A stretch of DNA of 64,000 bases from Nectonema munidae (GCA_030549495.1 JAUIRK010000226.1:163729-227728); one strand, 5' to 3'. Positions 47,101 to 56,540 are shown, counted from the stretch's first letter. Made by a program: numbers and translations. Notes: generated by a model not told the origin, from the sequence alone.

Positions 47101-50097
47101 TTCAAATGAACGTTTTTTTGGAAAAAAGTCAGTGTAAAATTTCATATATTTGGTGGTTGTTGTTAAACGCAAAAAATTCAAAATATTTGTGTAGATATCA
47201 TTACACTGTTGTATTTACATAAAACATGCTTTTCCAAACTTCTCCAGATGGGAAACCCTTTTTGGTTCAGAAATACTTTGGCGAATCCTAGAAAGATACG
47301 TTTTCGATAATTTTCATAAGGTCGAAATGCAATGCATTTTGTTTATTTTCATATTCTTTTTGGGTTGAATACTTTATCAGTTGTGAGGATAAATATTTTA
47401 TATCGTATATACCAATATCTACATTACTCTACAACTGGTTTTACATGTTGTTTACAAACTTGTGCTCATTAAACACGTTTTTTGAAACGACATCAGTGCC
47501 AGATTTGTGATGGCCAACCTGTAGCTGAAAGAAAACAAAGAAAAGTAGGCATGATTCAACATGAGTCCTCTGTGATTTGGTACACGTCACTTCTCCCTAA
47601 CCTAGAATTAGTAAAGATAGATTACAAAAATTTTCAAGCATTATATCGAAAAAAGTTTTTCAACCGTGTGTGTATCAGCGATGTGGAAGCTCTTGAAATT
47701 CAGTTGCTTCCGTTACTGCTTCCACTTCCAAAATGTAATGATAATAAATCCTTGATGTTAATGATTAAATTTAAATAGAATTTCATTTTTTTGGGTAAAA
47801 AAAGTCTTTTTTAAAATTAATTATGAAATTTTTTTGATAAAGTAAAACAAAATTTTTTTTAACAAATTTAATTTATTCGAAGAAAAAGAATTAAATTCAA
47901 TAAATCCATATTTGATCGGTTTTTTCTGAATATAAGCTTGAGTTATGAAAACATCCTCTCTACTGAAACTTGTGTAGCTGGTAAAACAGTTACAGTTTCA
48001 CAAACCAGCTTCGTAACACTTGGATAATAGCCAATAATGTCCCAAACATTCTGAAAATTTCCAATATCATTGAAAGCTTTTGTTATTTCAGATTTTCGAG
48101 TTGGAAATTCATCAAAAGTTCTGAGATATTTTTCAAAATTTGAAATTGGTCGTGTGGAGGAAGTCTTTATTTGAATTGAATTAGCACAATTATTTTTATT
48201 TTTTTCTGATTGCTCTTCCATATCTAACAAGGATCTGATGCGCTCATTAATTCCTCAATTTTTTGTCCTAGCGCTTCTAAATTGAAAATTGTTTCTCTCC
48301 ATTTGTAGAAAACTTCATTAGCTGTACAATTTTTTCACTGGAAGTGTAAATTTGCTCGATATATAACTTCAAGTATTGAAATTATAAAAACAACCTTTTC
48401 CCACTCTGTTTTACTTAGCTCGACTTGAGTCATTTCCAAGTCTTGAATATATAATTTCAAATCATAAAGTCTTTTCAACATTGAATATGCAGTTCCCCAT
48501 TTCGTTGAAGTATCAATAATCATGGTTTTACCAGATCTTCTTTTTAAAACTGTATCAATTTGTTTTTTTTGAGTAACATTATCGAATTTTTGATTACCGG
48601 TAAATTACCGTCTTCAAAATATCATTACCGGTTTTTTTAACCGTATTTAACGTATATTACTGATAAATCATAAAGTGATCAAAACAAACTAGTATATATA
48701 TCTTTTATAGCGTTTTTTTAACTTGAGTTTCAAAAAACAACAATTTTTTTTGTGTTAGTAAAAATCAATGATAACGGTAAAAGTAAATTTATTTATTATT
48801 TTTAAAAAAAACAACGCAAAAAGCATAATGCATCTAATGTCTTTGGAGCTAATTGAGAACGAAGTCTGGAAATAAAATATCCAGCAGCAGAAAAGGCCCT
48901 TTCAGATTCTACACTGGAAGCTTTAATTGTTAGCAAAGACTGGTAGAGCAATTCAAGGTTTTTCAGTTCTTTTTTCGGTCACTTCAAACAATTTCATTTC
49001 TTTACACAAATCGACTTGAGAAAGCTTCACTTTTTTGTTTTTGCTTGAAATTTCTTTTTGATATCTTTCAAGCATCGAGTCGGGATTACTAAAGTTGCAT
49101 TCATCAGAAAAGCTGGAAATTACATTACAAGATTGATCAATTTCAATTGAAGTAAGTTGCATATCTTGATCACCTACTTTTAACGGAAACAATCTTTTAA
49201 ATATTTTGGAAGCTAAAGTTTTTACACTTTTAAGTGTAGGAGAATGAAAAATTAGAGCTGTTTCGATAAAGGATAGTCTTATTTCTGAAATGGGTATAAC
49301 AATCACCATCTAACTAAACACATGCTTTCTAAATATGTGAGATAAGATGGCTCCAAAACACTGTAAAGCGTGTAGTGTTTAGAAAAAACGAGTTTAAATT
49401 CTAAACGCACTTATATTTTATTATAAATATGAAACAAAAAAAACTTTTTTTTCCTAATGAAAAAAGTAGACAACACACTTCCATTTACCGCTAAAAGTGT
49501 ATCGGTAACGATAAATTTTGTTTTTTTTTTCATTACCGTTAATTGCCGGTTTTTAATCACTAATCTGTATGTGGCGCTCGTAATTTTTGTGCTAGTAAAA
49601 TGATATATATTTAAACATAATCGTAGTGTTAACAAATCCCGTTATGCTTTAACTCATCTTTTTTATCATTTGAAATGACTTTAAAATGTATATTGACTAA
49701 TTATTATTATTTTGGAAAGTAGCGCGTTTGCGATTCCCTTCTGCCGTCATTGTAGAAATTGACAATATGCAAGGGGATATAAAAATTTGAAATTATAATC
49801 TTCATCTTGTTTAATGAAATGTTTAACTGAAATTAATCTTTGTAATTTCATATACTTTTTTGCGATATTTTTTATTCAAAGTCGCTAAAAAAGGGAAATT
49901 TGGTGGAGAACAAAAAACTTCTGATGTATTGTTGAATTCCTCTTTATTATTTCTAGCGTTTTTTATTTCTAGCTTCCTACACACCAACTTCTGATGAAGA
50001 TGTCCTCTTTTCAGACACCTATTATTTGTTGAATGTCGATGAAAAGTACAGAAGATTTTATAAAATTGTAAGTCTGTACCAATCTTTTAAATTCTAG
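25710..50097 (+). CDS. HMGCS1: Hydroxymethylglutaryl-CoA synthase (cytosolic type), nine exons
   Basis: Makes HMG-CoA from acetoacetyl-CoA and acetyl-CoA, the step before HMG-CoA reductase in the mevalonate pathway. Exons: 25710-25827, 30180-30354, 30953-31086, 34011-34136, 35975-36127, 39464-39704 (end uncertain), 45432-45596 (start uncertain), 46703-46941, 49973-50097; this model gives 491 residues (human HMGCS1: 520). The general base Glu (GRLDVGTET, Glu90), nucleophile Cys ([10 protein letters not shown], Cys122) and His ([13 protein letters not shown], His266) are present, as are [41 protein letters not shown] and [10 protein letters not shown]. No mitochondrial leader is visible, hence cytosolic. 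Cys is followed by Phe where animal enzymes I know have Tyr, and KYTSGLGQ replaces KYTIGLGQ. The tail after RRFYK is only ten residues. The ATG at 25710 fits the family start; an acceptor-like tttag 24 bp upstream suggests a 5'UTR intron. Introns hold many transposons, none disrupting an exon. Confidence 0.95.
26085..26375 (+). pseudogene. 28S rRNA-derived fragment in HMGCS intron 1
   Basis: The segment reads gcgaatcaattagccctgaa, atggatggtgct, then ggcttcgaagaattcagcgt, tgtttgtgcagatcttgatg, tgaagtggaaaagggt and gatcctaagtcatagaagat. These occur in the same order in eukaryotic 28S rRNA (CCGAATCAACTAGCCCTGAA..ATGGATGGCGCT ... TGGTAC/GCAGATCTTG ... ACTGAAGTGGA(G/A)AAGGGTT ... CAGTCGATCCTAAG). 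It lacks the stretch after GATCTTGATG that normally reads about 25 bases before ACTGAAG, and the surrounding 28S domains are absent, so it is a dispersed fragment and not a working gene. The following 250 bp (to about 26640) are less A/T-rich and may be more decayed rRNA. Confidence 0.75.
28404..28560 (+). mobile_element. tRNA-derived SINE (family 1, diverged copy)
   Basis: tRNA-like head ggtggcattgcaggttggtt, then box B (ggattcgattcc at about 28449), followed by a body containing ttcatagtttgacataagcg. The body phrase ttcatagttcga is shared with the copies at 31110-31240 and 54930-55066, which places it in the same family or superfamily. Confidence 0.6.
29320..29517. mobile_element. hAT-like MITE with G-runs
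   Basis: 198 bp with ends CAGTGGTGTAGCCA and, reversed, CAGTGGCGTAGCTAGG, a common animal hAT end. Flanking octamers gacagaag and gagagaaa match at 6 of 8 positions. Contains ggggggg runs and ggcccctccctcatgcccca. Confidence 0.75.
30180..30354 (+). CDS. HMGCS1: HMGCS exon 2
   Basis: Acceptor AG at 30178-30179. Codes [20 protein letters not shown], then [15 protein letters not shown], and ends AG|GTATTC. Contains the general-base Glu90. Confidence 0.95.
30953..31086 (+). CDS. HMGCS1: HMGCS exon 3 (active-site Cys)
   Basis: Acceptor TTTTTAAG at 30952. Codes [34 protein letters not shown] and SWNG, with the donor G|GTAACG. Cys122 is the acetylated nucleophile. Confidence 0.95.
31110..31240 (-). 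mobile_element. tRNA-derived SINE (family 1) beside HMGCS exon 3
   Basis: On minus: GGGGGCGTCAGTACGGTTGG, box A region TGGTTAGGTACTGG, CTCAAGGTCTTGG, box B GGTTCGATCCC, then the body TTCATAGTTCGATACAACCG and GCAATTGTGCCTTTTCGAT. It is nearly identical in the head to the copy at 54930-55066. Its 3' end lies about 25 bp from the exon 3 splice donor. Confidence 0.85.
31600..32660 (-). pseudogene. Unidentified coding-like block in HMGCS intron 3
   Basis: This stretch is less A/T-rich than its surroundings. On minus, 32620-32513 is open from ATG ([15 protein letters not shown]...[14 protein letters not shown]). A stop lies inside a good acceptor-like CCCCTTAATTTCAG (about 32515-32503), and the same frame continues 32509-32303 ([45 protein letters not shown]). 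A second frame runs from about 32324 to 32130 ([20 protein letters not shown]). A + frame of 97 codons also exists (31646-31939). The peptides look natural and polar, without a domain I know. It may be exons of a small gene nested in HMGCS, a decayed gene, or an untypical transposon. Confidence 0.35.
32895..33570 (+). repeat. Minisatellite, unit about 36-37 bp, in HMGCS intron 3
   Basis: Roughly fifteen tandem copies of a unit made of gattctaggtcctgttaaag followed by atcattggtacccccgt. Some units lack the middle or swap ggtaccccc for gtagccccg, and two-unit blocks are themselves repeated (the block at 32985-33075 recurs at about 33170-33260). It fades into degenerate units (aaagatcatttgtactccc) by 33570. 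Confidence 0.9.
34011..34136 (+). CDS. HMGCS1: HMGCS exon 4
   Basis: Acceptor TTATTAAG at 34010. Codes [40 protein letters not shown], and ends ACAG|GTTTCC. The [11 protein letters not shown] loop shapes the substrate pocket. Confidence 0.95.
35311..35333 (+). repeat. (ATCC)n microsatellite
   Basis: Five to six tandem atcc units within HMGCS intron 4. Confidence 0.85.
35975..36127 (+). CDS. HMGCS1: HMGCS exon 5
   Basis: Acceptor CCTTTAAG at 35974. Codes [46 protein letters not shown], with donor [15 protein letters not shown] is a family signature. Confidence 0.95.
37560..38280 (+). repeat. Poly-T/poly-A low-complexity tract
   Basis: About 700 bp made almost only of T runs (one of about 70), A runs and short G patches. 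It looks as much like unresolved sequence consensus as like real DNA. Apparent frames inside (for example 37716-38003) are artefacts of composition. Confidence 0.8.
38375..38666 (-). pseudogene. hAT (ZBED-like) C-terminal piece with one terminal repeat
   Basis: The minus frame 38578-38375 codes [40 protein letters not shown] and [11 protein letters not shown], the hAT dimerisation domain in its ZBED5/FAM200/SCAND3 form. The right end, read on minus, starts CAGTGATTCCCAACCGGTGT, a hAT-type terminal repeat, at 38666. The domain sits only about 90 bp from this end, so most of the transposase is deleted: an internal-deletion derivative. Confidence 0.82.
39464..39704 (+). CDS. HMGCS1: HMGCS exon 6 (active-site His); 3' border uncertain
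   Basis: Acceptor TTATTTAG at 39463. Codes [37 protein letters not shown] and [20 protein letters not shown]. Three donors keep frame with the next exon: 39704 (CA|GTTCAG, pairs with start 45432), 39729 (TTG|GTTAGA, with 45442) and 39736 (A|GTTAGT, with 45452). The stretch after FARL is 10 to 19 residues longer than in human HMGCS1. Confidence 0.85.
40818..41009. mobile_element. hAT MITE inside the piggyBac element
   Basis: 192 bp between CAGCGTTTTTCAAACT and its exact inverted partner. Target copies gtttaaac (40810-40817) and gtctaaac (41010-41017) match at 7 of 8. Subterminal gcgaccca is mirrored as cgacccact. Confidence 0.88.
41018..41373. mobile_element. Second hAT-like MITE, adjacent to the first
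   Basis: Left end CATTGGTTCTCAACC, right end reversed CTGGGCTTTTCAACC, with ...atgggtccc and tggacccct mirrored inside. The left end is the common animal CAGTGGTTCTCAACC type. Its left flank is the same octamer (gtctaaac) as the first MITE's right flank; its right target copy is unclear. Confidence 0.65.
45432..45596 (+). CDS. HMGCS1: HMGCS exon 7; 5' border uncertain
   Basis: Best acceptor TTTATTCACAG at 45431 (phase 2). Codes [37 protein letters not shown] and FSYLS, with donor TT|GTAATT. Later AGs at 45441 and 45451 also keep frame with alternative exon 6 ends. Confidence 0.88.
46703..46941 (+). CDS. HMGCS1: HMGCS exon 8
   Basis: Acceptor CTTTAAG at 46702. Codes [40 protein letters not shown] and [18 protein letters not shown], with donor G|GTATAT. 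The [10 protein letters not shown] loop binds CoA. Confidence 0.95.
47940..48560 (-). pseudogene. hAT transposase remnant (C-terminal) in HMGCS intron 8
   Basis: Minus pieces: [20 protein letters not shown] (48520-48460; family 'D..TRWNSTY.ML.RL'), then after breaks [20 protein letters not shown] and [14 protein letters not shown] (48080-47943), the dimerisation domain. In other hATs this motif reads P....VERxFS. Two short deletions or shifts split it. Confidence 0.75.
48583..49567 (-). mobile_element. Second hAT remnant, next to the first
   Basis: The minus frame 49309-48953 ([20 protein letters not shown] ... [20 protein letters not shown]) leads into [20 protein letters not shown] and [17 protein letters not shown] (48960-48850), a hAT dimerisation domain of a different subfamily. 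The outer ends, gattaccggtaaattaccg on the left and gattaaaaaccggcaattaacgg reversed on the right, look like terminal repeats. It would split the first remnant at about 48570. Matching target copies were not found, so the nesting is likely but unproven. Confidence 0.62.
49973..50097 (+). CDS. HMGCS1: HMGCS exon 9 (last)
   Basis: Acceptor TTTATTTCTAG at 49972. Codes [41 protein letters not shown], stop. A perfect-looking donor ATT|GTAAGT lies at 50068, so an additional coding exon is conceivable; the AATAAA at 50170 favours ending here. Confidence 0.88.
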
Positions 50098-50169
50098 AGC
50101 AATCGAATTTGAGCTGCTTCTAAAATTACTGTTTTTTTTTAAAAAAAGTATTAAAAAACTTAGTCATTC

Positions 50170-50175
50170 AATAAA
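50170..50175 (+). terminator. Polyadenylation signal AATAAA of HMGCS
   Basis: AATAAA 72 bp after the HMGCS stop codon, in ttcaataaagaa. Confidence 0.65.
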
Positions 50176-52060
50176 GAAATTAGCAAATGTTTATTAGATT
50201 TAAACTTTGGCTTAAAACAACATATTGGCGAATTTTAAAAATGAAACACTTTGAAAGGTTTTGTAACTCTTTCTTTAACTAGATAACATTCCTTTTGTTT
50301 TTACACATATGTGTACAAAATCTGAAAACTTCCACTCGTGATTAGGGATTACACCCCGAAAGCTTTTTTTCCCTCCCTGGGGGAGCGGGGACCCTGAAGT
50401 AAATTTTTTCTCACCCCGGGGTAAAATATTTTCTTTTATCAAGAAGAACTCTAAAATTTTTAAATGATTTATTCAAAATTGTTCAAATAATAAAATTTTA
50501 AAAACAATGATACTGAGAGAGTTTCATCCTTCAATCTATTTCTGATTTAAAATAATCCATTGAAGAAAACACTCTTTTCGGTGTTGAAGAAGTGGATTTG
50601 ACGGATTTTAAAACCATTTGTCGGCTTTGAAATGCACATAATACATAAATACTACCACATTATCCATCATAGAATGTAAAAATACGATTATGACTGTGAA
50701 TTTAGTCTTGTATTTTTCCCCGAGGAAAAAGATTCTTTCTTGTCTTTTTTTTAATTCGCTTGAATAAAAGTGATTTTTCTTAAATTTAACTAATGGAATT
50801 TTTGTAAGCTAGCAAATATTTAAAGCTCAAACAAATTAAAGAGAGAAAATACCGAGTTTATTGGGGTTTATTTGGCCTGGCTAAAATTGCCTACCTCCTG
50901 TTCTCAACACTATTATTTAGGATCTTTTGAAATGTCATGAAAGCATTTATCTTAAGACACTGTTGTCTAAATGATTTAAATTATTTTATTTAGAAGTCCG
51001 CCTCAAGTAATTCTTGTAGTAATCTAGTCAACAATCAAAATGGCTCCTCCCACTTATGAAAGCTTCCTCATTTGTTACACATATTCTCTTTCTTTACAGT
51101 CAAAAAGTTGTTATTGTTGATTTTTATATTATTTCTTCCGTTTTTAACTTTTTTTTCTGCTTATTTAAAGTAGTTTGATTTTCATTTCAAGGCATCTAAC
51201 TTCACGTTTTAAAGAATGATATATTATTTTTTAAATTTTAATAAAAATAAATTATTTGCATAAAAAATCTTTTACATGTTTCTTTTTTTATGATTATATC
51301 TGATTTAAAGAAATAGAAATTGACAAGTATGAAGGCGTGAATTTTAGTTTGGCCCTTTTAAATAGTATTTGAAAGTCAAATGTTTGGAAGAAAGTTTGCT
51401 ACAAAGAACTTCTAAGATATATGAATTAGTTAGGAATTAAATATTCCCTAAGGTATTATCTTTAGCATCATAATTACATGATAATGAAATTATTTCTTAA
51501 CAAAGTAATGCAACAAGTGCAAGATAAATTCTATATAACGCATTGAATTCAAAGAATCAAAGGAAACCTAGGATACTGTACTCAAATCAGAACAGCGGTA
51601 CCTACTGTGTTAAAGGCAACCCTAGAAATTAGACCCTCATTCCTTGAAAAAATTTTAGCGCCTTGTTCAAATTCGTGGCAATCTCTGATCAACTGTAGAC
51701 CACAATTCGCTGGACTATTTATTATATTTAATGAACACAAAATTTATAATAAAAAATTAGATTTCAAATATCGATTTAAAGCCTTCGCCTTAACAAATCT
51801 TTTAAAAGTAATTGAAAAAAAGATATCAACTCCAATGACACCACCCTTTGCTTTTGAATTAGTGTATTTTAAAAAGTATACCTTCGATGTATACTTTTTA
51901 TACATATTGATTTAATGTCTTGTTTTTAATAAAAAAAAAATTTTTTTTTTAATAAATATTTTTCTTCTTTTGAAAAGAGAGGCTTTTACTCTGTAGCTTA
52001 GATCCGATAAGAGTTAATGCCATATTCTTCGCGTAATAGAAGCAAGCTTTACCATTTTAG
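50176..52060. other. Intergenic, HMGCS to SINE
   Basis: No gene recognised. A small G/C-rich block (50350-50430, ccctccctgggggagc and its partial inverse) is probably a repeat end. The 102-codon frame at 51607 has no recognisable domain. Confidence 0.4.
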
Positions 52061-52200
52061 AGGCGTGACTGAGGTAGTCAAGATAGTGGGCTTTGATATC
52101 TCAAAGTCTCATGTAAGATCCCTGGCATCTAACCGTCATTACTGATAGTTCAATTCAAATTGTTCACTTGTGCTGCCTTCAAACTTCTTTGGCTTCTAAA
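52061..52200 (+). mobile_element. tRNA-derived SINE (family 1, old copy)
   Basis: Aligns with the copy at 31110-31240: ggcgtgactgaggtagtcaa, agtgggctttgatatctcaa, gtctcatgtaagatccc, and the body gatagttcaattcaaattg. Box B is degraded (gtaagatccc). Confidence 0.6.
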
Positions 52201-52995
52201 TTTTCTTGCAAATTGTCCACAAGAGTGTTTAACAAACACGCAAAATCTTTAAAAATAATTTTTTCTCAAAATTTAAAAAGTACAAAGCTACAGTAGCGTA
52301 GAGGCGAATGTGAACAAGTACTACCTATGAAATTTCTCATTGAATATATTGTGTCTAAGTATAATATAATTTTTTGGATTGTGTCTAGAATCTAAAAAAA
52401 TGATTCTGTTGTTGAACGTGTTATGGTCATAGTAGGTACAAAGGATGTTTCTGAAACATTTCCACCCTATATTTTGGTTTAATTATATTAATTAAAATAT
52501 TGTAATAATATAGTTGTCTAATGTAAGTTTGTTAGATCATAAAAAAACAATTTTTTAATCTATTTATTAAATTTGTTTGTTTAATTTTCAGTTTAGTGAT
52601 CTGAGATATCTTGACAATGTTAAAAGCTTAACTAAATTTGTTTTCTTTCTAGAAATCGTAATGACGTACTTCGAATTGAGACAAAAAAATTTTACAATTG
52701 GGTAACGACTATATCAAGATAAATATATCATATTTTAAAAATAACATGTTTTACTTTAAAAATATTTGGTTTGTTAGTTAGTAAAAATTATTATCTAACA
52801 CACTAAAAATAGTTTTTAGTTTAGTAAATAAAAAATGTTTCTAAATTTGTTTTGAGCAACGTATTGTCACCAAACCTTCAATTTGGAAAAGTTTGATTGA
52901 AAGGAAGAAGATATGGGTGCGCAAGTTAATAATACCGATCAAGAGTGACACATTGCCATCCACTTGAATATTTATAATTGGAAAAGAATTGGAGT
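52201..52995. other. 3' flank of the GNAT gene
   Basis: A/T-rich without a gene. A TATAAA variant signal on minus at 52971-52976 is 20 bp past the GNAT stop. Confidence 0.35.
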
Positions 52996-54000
52996 TTAAA
53001 CAAGGTAAATATCTGCACTCGACATACAGTAAACTTGACTCAAATCAATACTAATCACATCCTTTGAGTGCATACGATATATCGCGTCTTGTATCTCAAA
53101 GTCTTGGAAGTCTTGAAGCAGAGATTTCACCTGCTCAAAACTCCTTTCTGGAAGGATCACTTCTATTTCTTCATTCAACTGTACTTCCCGATGCAGAGTT
53201 TGAGAGAGCAGAAATTTGGCGCACCGAAGGTCTTTAGCGTAAAGCGGAGCAATCAACACAATTTTGTTCACTTTGAAGTAGGAGATGTAGCCAGAGAGTT
53301 CTTGGTCATCGCCATTTGAAAATAGGACGTACGTTTTTGAGATTTTAGGATTTACTAAGCATTCAACGAAAGGTGTTCTCTTGATCTTGTGGATTTGAGT
53401 GTCGAACTTTTCTAACTCTTGTATATCTGTAAGATCGCTTCCTCCCACAATTTTAAAGCTGGAAGAGTCTCCATCCCAACAACAATGGAATGTGGATCTT
53501 TTTCTGGCAGAGCATACAAATGCTTTGAAGGATGGCTCCGACATCCCAAATCTCATTTCAATGTCGATCCTGCTTTCAACCGCATTTATCACCCAATTTC
53601 TTTCCCCAATCTCCGTGTTCTTCTCTGCTATTAGTTTTTTGGCTAAGCCCATGCCCCGGTATCTCTTGCTTATGGCAAAAAAGCCGCCAAAACTCGTGTC
53701 AGAGTCCAACTTGAGAGCTACGATCACACCAACCACCTCTTTACTCTCTGTATCCACCAAAACTTTCCACATTCCCTTAGATGTGCGATACAAGTACTTG
53801 AAGAGTTCAATCGGAACATTCCACTTCTGGTTCTTAAAAAGCCAGGTCGAAATTTTAGTGACTTCGTTTTCACTTCCTAATTCACGAATTTGAATTAGGG
53901 AGGATACGCATTTCAAGTAATTTCGTAAAGTCTTATCATAAAGCGTTTGAGTTTGAAGATTCTGTTCTTCTTGTTCTTGCAAGAAACCTTCAAATGTCAT
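52996..54000 (-). CDS. GNAT-family N-acetyltransferase with YitH/HolE-like C-terminal domain
   Basis: An intronless 334-residue protein, ATG to TAA. Residues about 35-150 form a GNAT domain: MWKVLVDTESKEVVGVIVAL (78-97, strands beta3-beta4), then GGFFAISKRYRGMGLAKKLI (105-124), motif A, with the acetyl-CoA pyrophosphate loop RYRGMGLA (R/Q-x-x-G-x-G/A). Residues 200-330 (TPFVECLVNPKISKTYVLFS, LSGYISYFKVNKIVLIAPLY) resemble the second GNAT-like domain of animal proteins annotated 'Acetyltransf_18/YitH', where the usual text is ..G....R....Y.iGPLYADS...A..L.......... Transfer of acetyl from acetyl-CoA to a small amine or protein N is expected; the substrate is unknown. No signal peptide or membrane segment, so cytosolic. 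Lack of introns could reflect a multi-copy arthropod family or retroposition. Base composition is less A/T-rich than its flanks, as for a real gene. Confidence 0.88.
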   Translation of the reverse strand: MTFEGFLQEQEEQNLQTQTLYDKTLRNYLKCVSSLIQIRELGSENEVTKISTWLFKNQKWNVPIELFKYLYRTSKGMWKVLVDTESKEVVGVIVALKLDSDTSFGGFFAISKRYRGMGLAKKLIAEKNTEIGERNWVINAVESRIDIEMRFGMSEPSFKAFVCSARKRSTFHCCWDGDSSSFKIVGGSDLTDIQELEKFDTQIHKIKRTPFVECLVNPKISKTYVLFSNGDDQELSGYISYFKVNKIVLIAPLYAKDLRCAKFLLSQTLHREVQLNEEIEVILPERSFEQVKSLLQDFQDFEIQDAIYRMHSKDVISIDLSQVYCMSSADIYLV

Positions 54001-54925
54001 TCTTGTTTTAAAAGTTTATCTAAAAGGGTAAAAATATACTAATTAATTACATATATTATATACTTTTTTAACCAAATGTAATGAAATTATAGGAAGATCT
54101 TTTCACATTAAAATTTAGAATTTTCAATTAGATAAAAACATATAACCTATAACCATCTCAATTTATAGAAATTTAAGATGTTACTACATTATATATAAAA
54201 AAATTAAATTAACATTTGAATGGTGTCACAAAAAGTCGTTACCTCTATATACGTGAGTACTGAGTATATACATGATTTTTGTGATTAATTTTTTTCTGAG
54301 ATTTTATATATTCTGTGTCTAGCAGAGTATATAGCATCTCTGGCAAACGCCCTATACTTTGTATGTTACATATACTTTCTATACATTTAGTTCTTTTTTT
54401 TTTAACTGTTTCTTGTAATCTTGCCAGGTCACTAATAGAAACAAGCTAAGTATTAACTGAGTAGTGGTCAAAAATAATTAAATCAGTCAGTACAGCCAAT
54501 TTAGTGTCCTGCAAAAAATTTTCTTTAGAGGTCAACTTTAGCTTGACCTTAAAAAAAAATTGAATACAACTTGAAACAATTCATCATTTGTCAAATTATA
54601 ATTAACACCCCTTCCCCCAGTCTTTGATTGACATCAATTGTGAATGACCAGTGTAATGTCCTCAACGTGGTCCATGTGGATCCCAAAGGCGAGTGCTCCA
54701 TAAATTAATTTGGTGAGGAAAAGTGAAATTGAAAAAAATTCACTGTACCATGGCAAAATTACCTCTGTTTCAAAATGTTCACTCGTGAACATCCTTGCTT
54801 GATCTTTAAAAAGTTTTAAGTTCAAAAATGTGCACTTTTTTGATTTTATAAAATTCAATTAATTTTTAATAGATAGGCAGAGTTAAAAATATATAGCATA
54901 TACAAAAATAAAAACCCATTTTTGT
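54001..54925. other. Upstream of GNAT, A/T-rich
   Basis: Likely holds the GNAT promoter, but no confident element is seen. The 74-codon minus frame (54858-54634) has no known domain. Confidence 0.35.
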
Positions 54926-54929
54926 GGGG

Positions 54930-55066
54930 TGTTTTGATCGAGAAGGCACAATTTGCGTTTATTTTTATTCAAGCGCTTGCATCGAACTATGAGAAAGTAG
55001 GCTTGATGCGGGATCGAACCCAAGACCTTGAGTTATCGAAACCCAGTACCTAACCAACCTTACTTT
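54930..55066 (-). mobile_element. tRNA-derived SINE (family 1)
   Basis: On minus: AAGGTTGGTTAGGTACTGGG, TTCGATAACTCAAGGTCTTG, box B GGTTCGATCCCGCATCAAG, then body CTCATAGTTCGATGCAAGCG and AAATTGTGCCTTCTCGATC. The head is about 95% identical to the copy at 31110-31240. Confidence 0.87.
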
Positions 55067-55374
55067 AGGATTTAGAATCATAGGCAAAATGGCAATGGAC
55101 TTAAGAGAAGACAATATTGACCGCAAAAAAATCAACATACTGCTCTTAACAACATCTGCATTCACGGATCAATTAAGTTTCAACTTCAAGCAATTTTCTA
55201 TCTACTGTAAAGTTTTTTTTCAGAATTTATTCAAAATTTCTGTGATAACTACGTCTTTACCCATATGCTTTGACATCTTTTCTCCAAATTTTTGAGAAGT
55301 ATAAAACTTTTTTTTTCGCGGATGCAAAAAAATTCCCATCCTATTCATCGCAAATAAAAATACAATTAACTTAC

Positions 55375-55427
55375 AGTAGCTCTCCGCTGTTCCACATTCA
55401 CGAAGAGTATCCATGAAATCTCCAATC
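55375..55427 (-). CDS. Candidate 53-bp exon of an unidentified gene
   Basis: On minus it is framed by a textbook acceptor (GTCTTTTTAG, 55437-55428) and a consensus donor (GTAAGT, 55374-55369). In the open frame it reads IGDFMDTLRECGTAESY, a natural-looking peptide. I do not recognise the family and could not find neighbouring exons with confidence. It may be chance. Confidence 0.35.
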
Positions 55428-56540
55428 CTAAAAAGACCCAAAAAACACAAAAACAGGTTTGTATATGATTTAAAGTCAATTCAGATGTTTAGTGTGTGAC
55501 TTGTGGATAACTTGAATTGCATCTTGAAGAAAAGGCAAACGTGCTGGGAATTTTAAGAGGGCCAGAAAAATTCGCTGTTTCTCGTCAGTTTGGCTGGCCA
55601 CGAATCGACAAGCGAAAGTTTTTCCTTTTCAAATTACTCTATGTCATGGTTTCCGAAACTTTTTCAGACACGAAAGTCCATCTTTCTGGTACATTTATTA
55701 GCTTTTGTGCGTAATTAATCCATTCTACAAATTAATCAACATTAGTTGACAACTTTTTTTTATAGATATTATTTACTAACTTTGAGAATGTGGTTATTAA
55801 AATTTTAGACTGAACTTTTTCACGGAAACCCAATCACTCTTTTGCAGAATTCACTGTGCAAATCTATCCTTTATGCGAATAATCTCACCCATCTGACCTG
55901 CTTTTCCTTGATTTTACACGTAATAGTATTACTACTATTAAACTGTATTATACATATTTACGTTATGTTACAATATTAATGTGAAATAAGAAAAAAAAAA
56001 AAATGTAAAGTGTAATGTGGTAACTTGGTGCGTCAATTGTCCGAGATTTTCGACGTCCCCCGCATTTCTTGAAACTCATCTCCCACAGATATGAAGGGTT
56101 TACTATGCTATACTTAGTATAGTTAGTTTTCAATATAGTTGAATAGTTTGTTAGTTAATTGATTCAGTAATATTCTTGGTGTTGATATTATATCCTTTTC
56201 AAGCGATTGGCACCATCTAGTATAACTTATCCAAATTTAGACATAGCTCACAAGTAAGCTTGAGACTTATAATATAAATTCATTAAAATATAAAAAAACA
56301 AAAAAAATATATAAAAAAAATTATAAACAATTCTATTATTAAATATAAGCCTTTTGTGACGAGCGATTCACATATGAATCAAGAGAGAAATATTAAATTC
56401 ATCAAAAAGTTTAAATATGAATATATTATAACTTATAAGTTAAGTGCTAAAGGGTCATTTGTTTGAACTAAATCTATAAAAAGTTATCGAAGTTTCAGAT
56501 CAAGATACGTTTTGCATTTAGCAGGTGTTTGGAAAAAATT
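55428..56540. other. A/T-rich region, nothing firm
   Basis: The frame at 55517-55714 (+) and its minus counterpart have better composition than the surroundings but no recognised domain. The rest is low-complexity. Confidence 0.35.

Noticed and set aside
53399-53893. 164-codon + frame
   Set aside because: Antisense shadow of the GNAT gene, which has the recognised motifs on minus.
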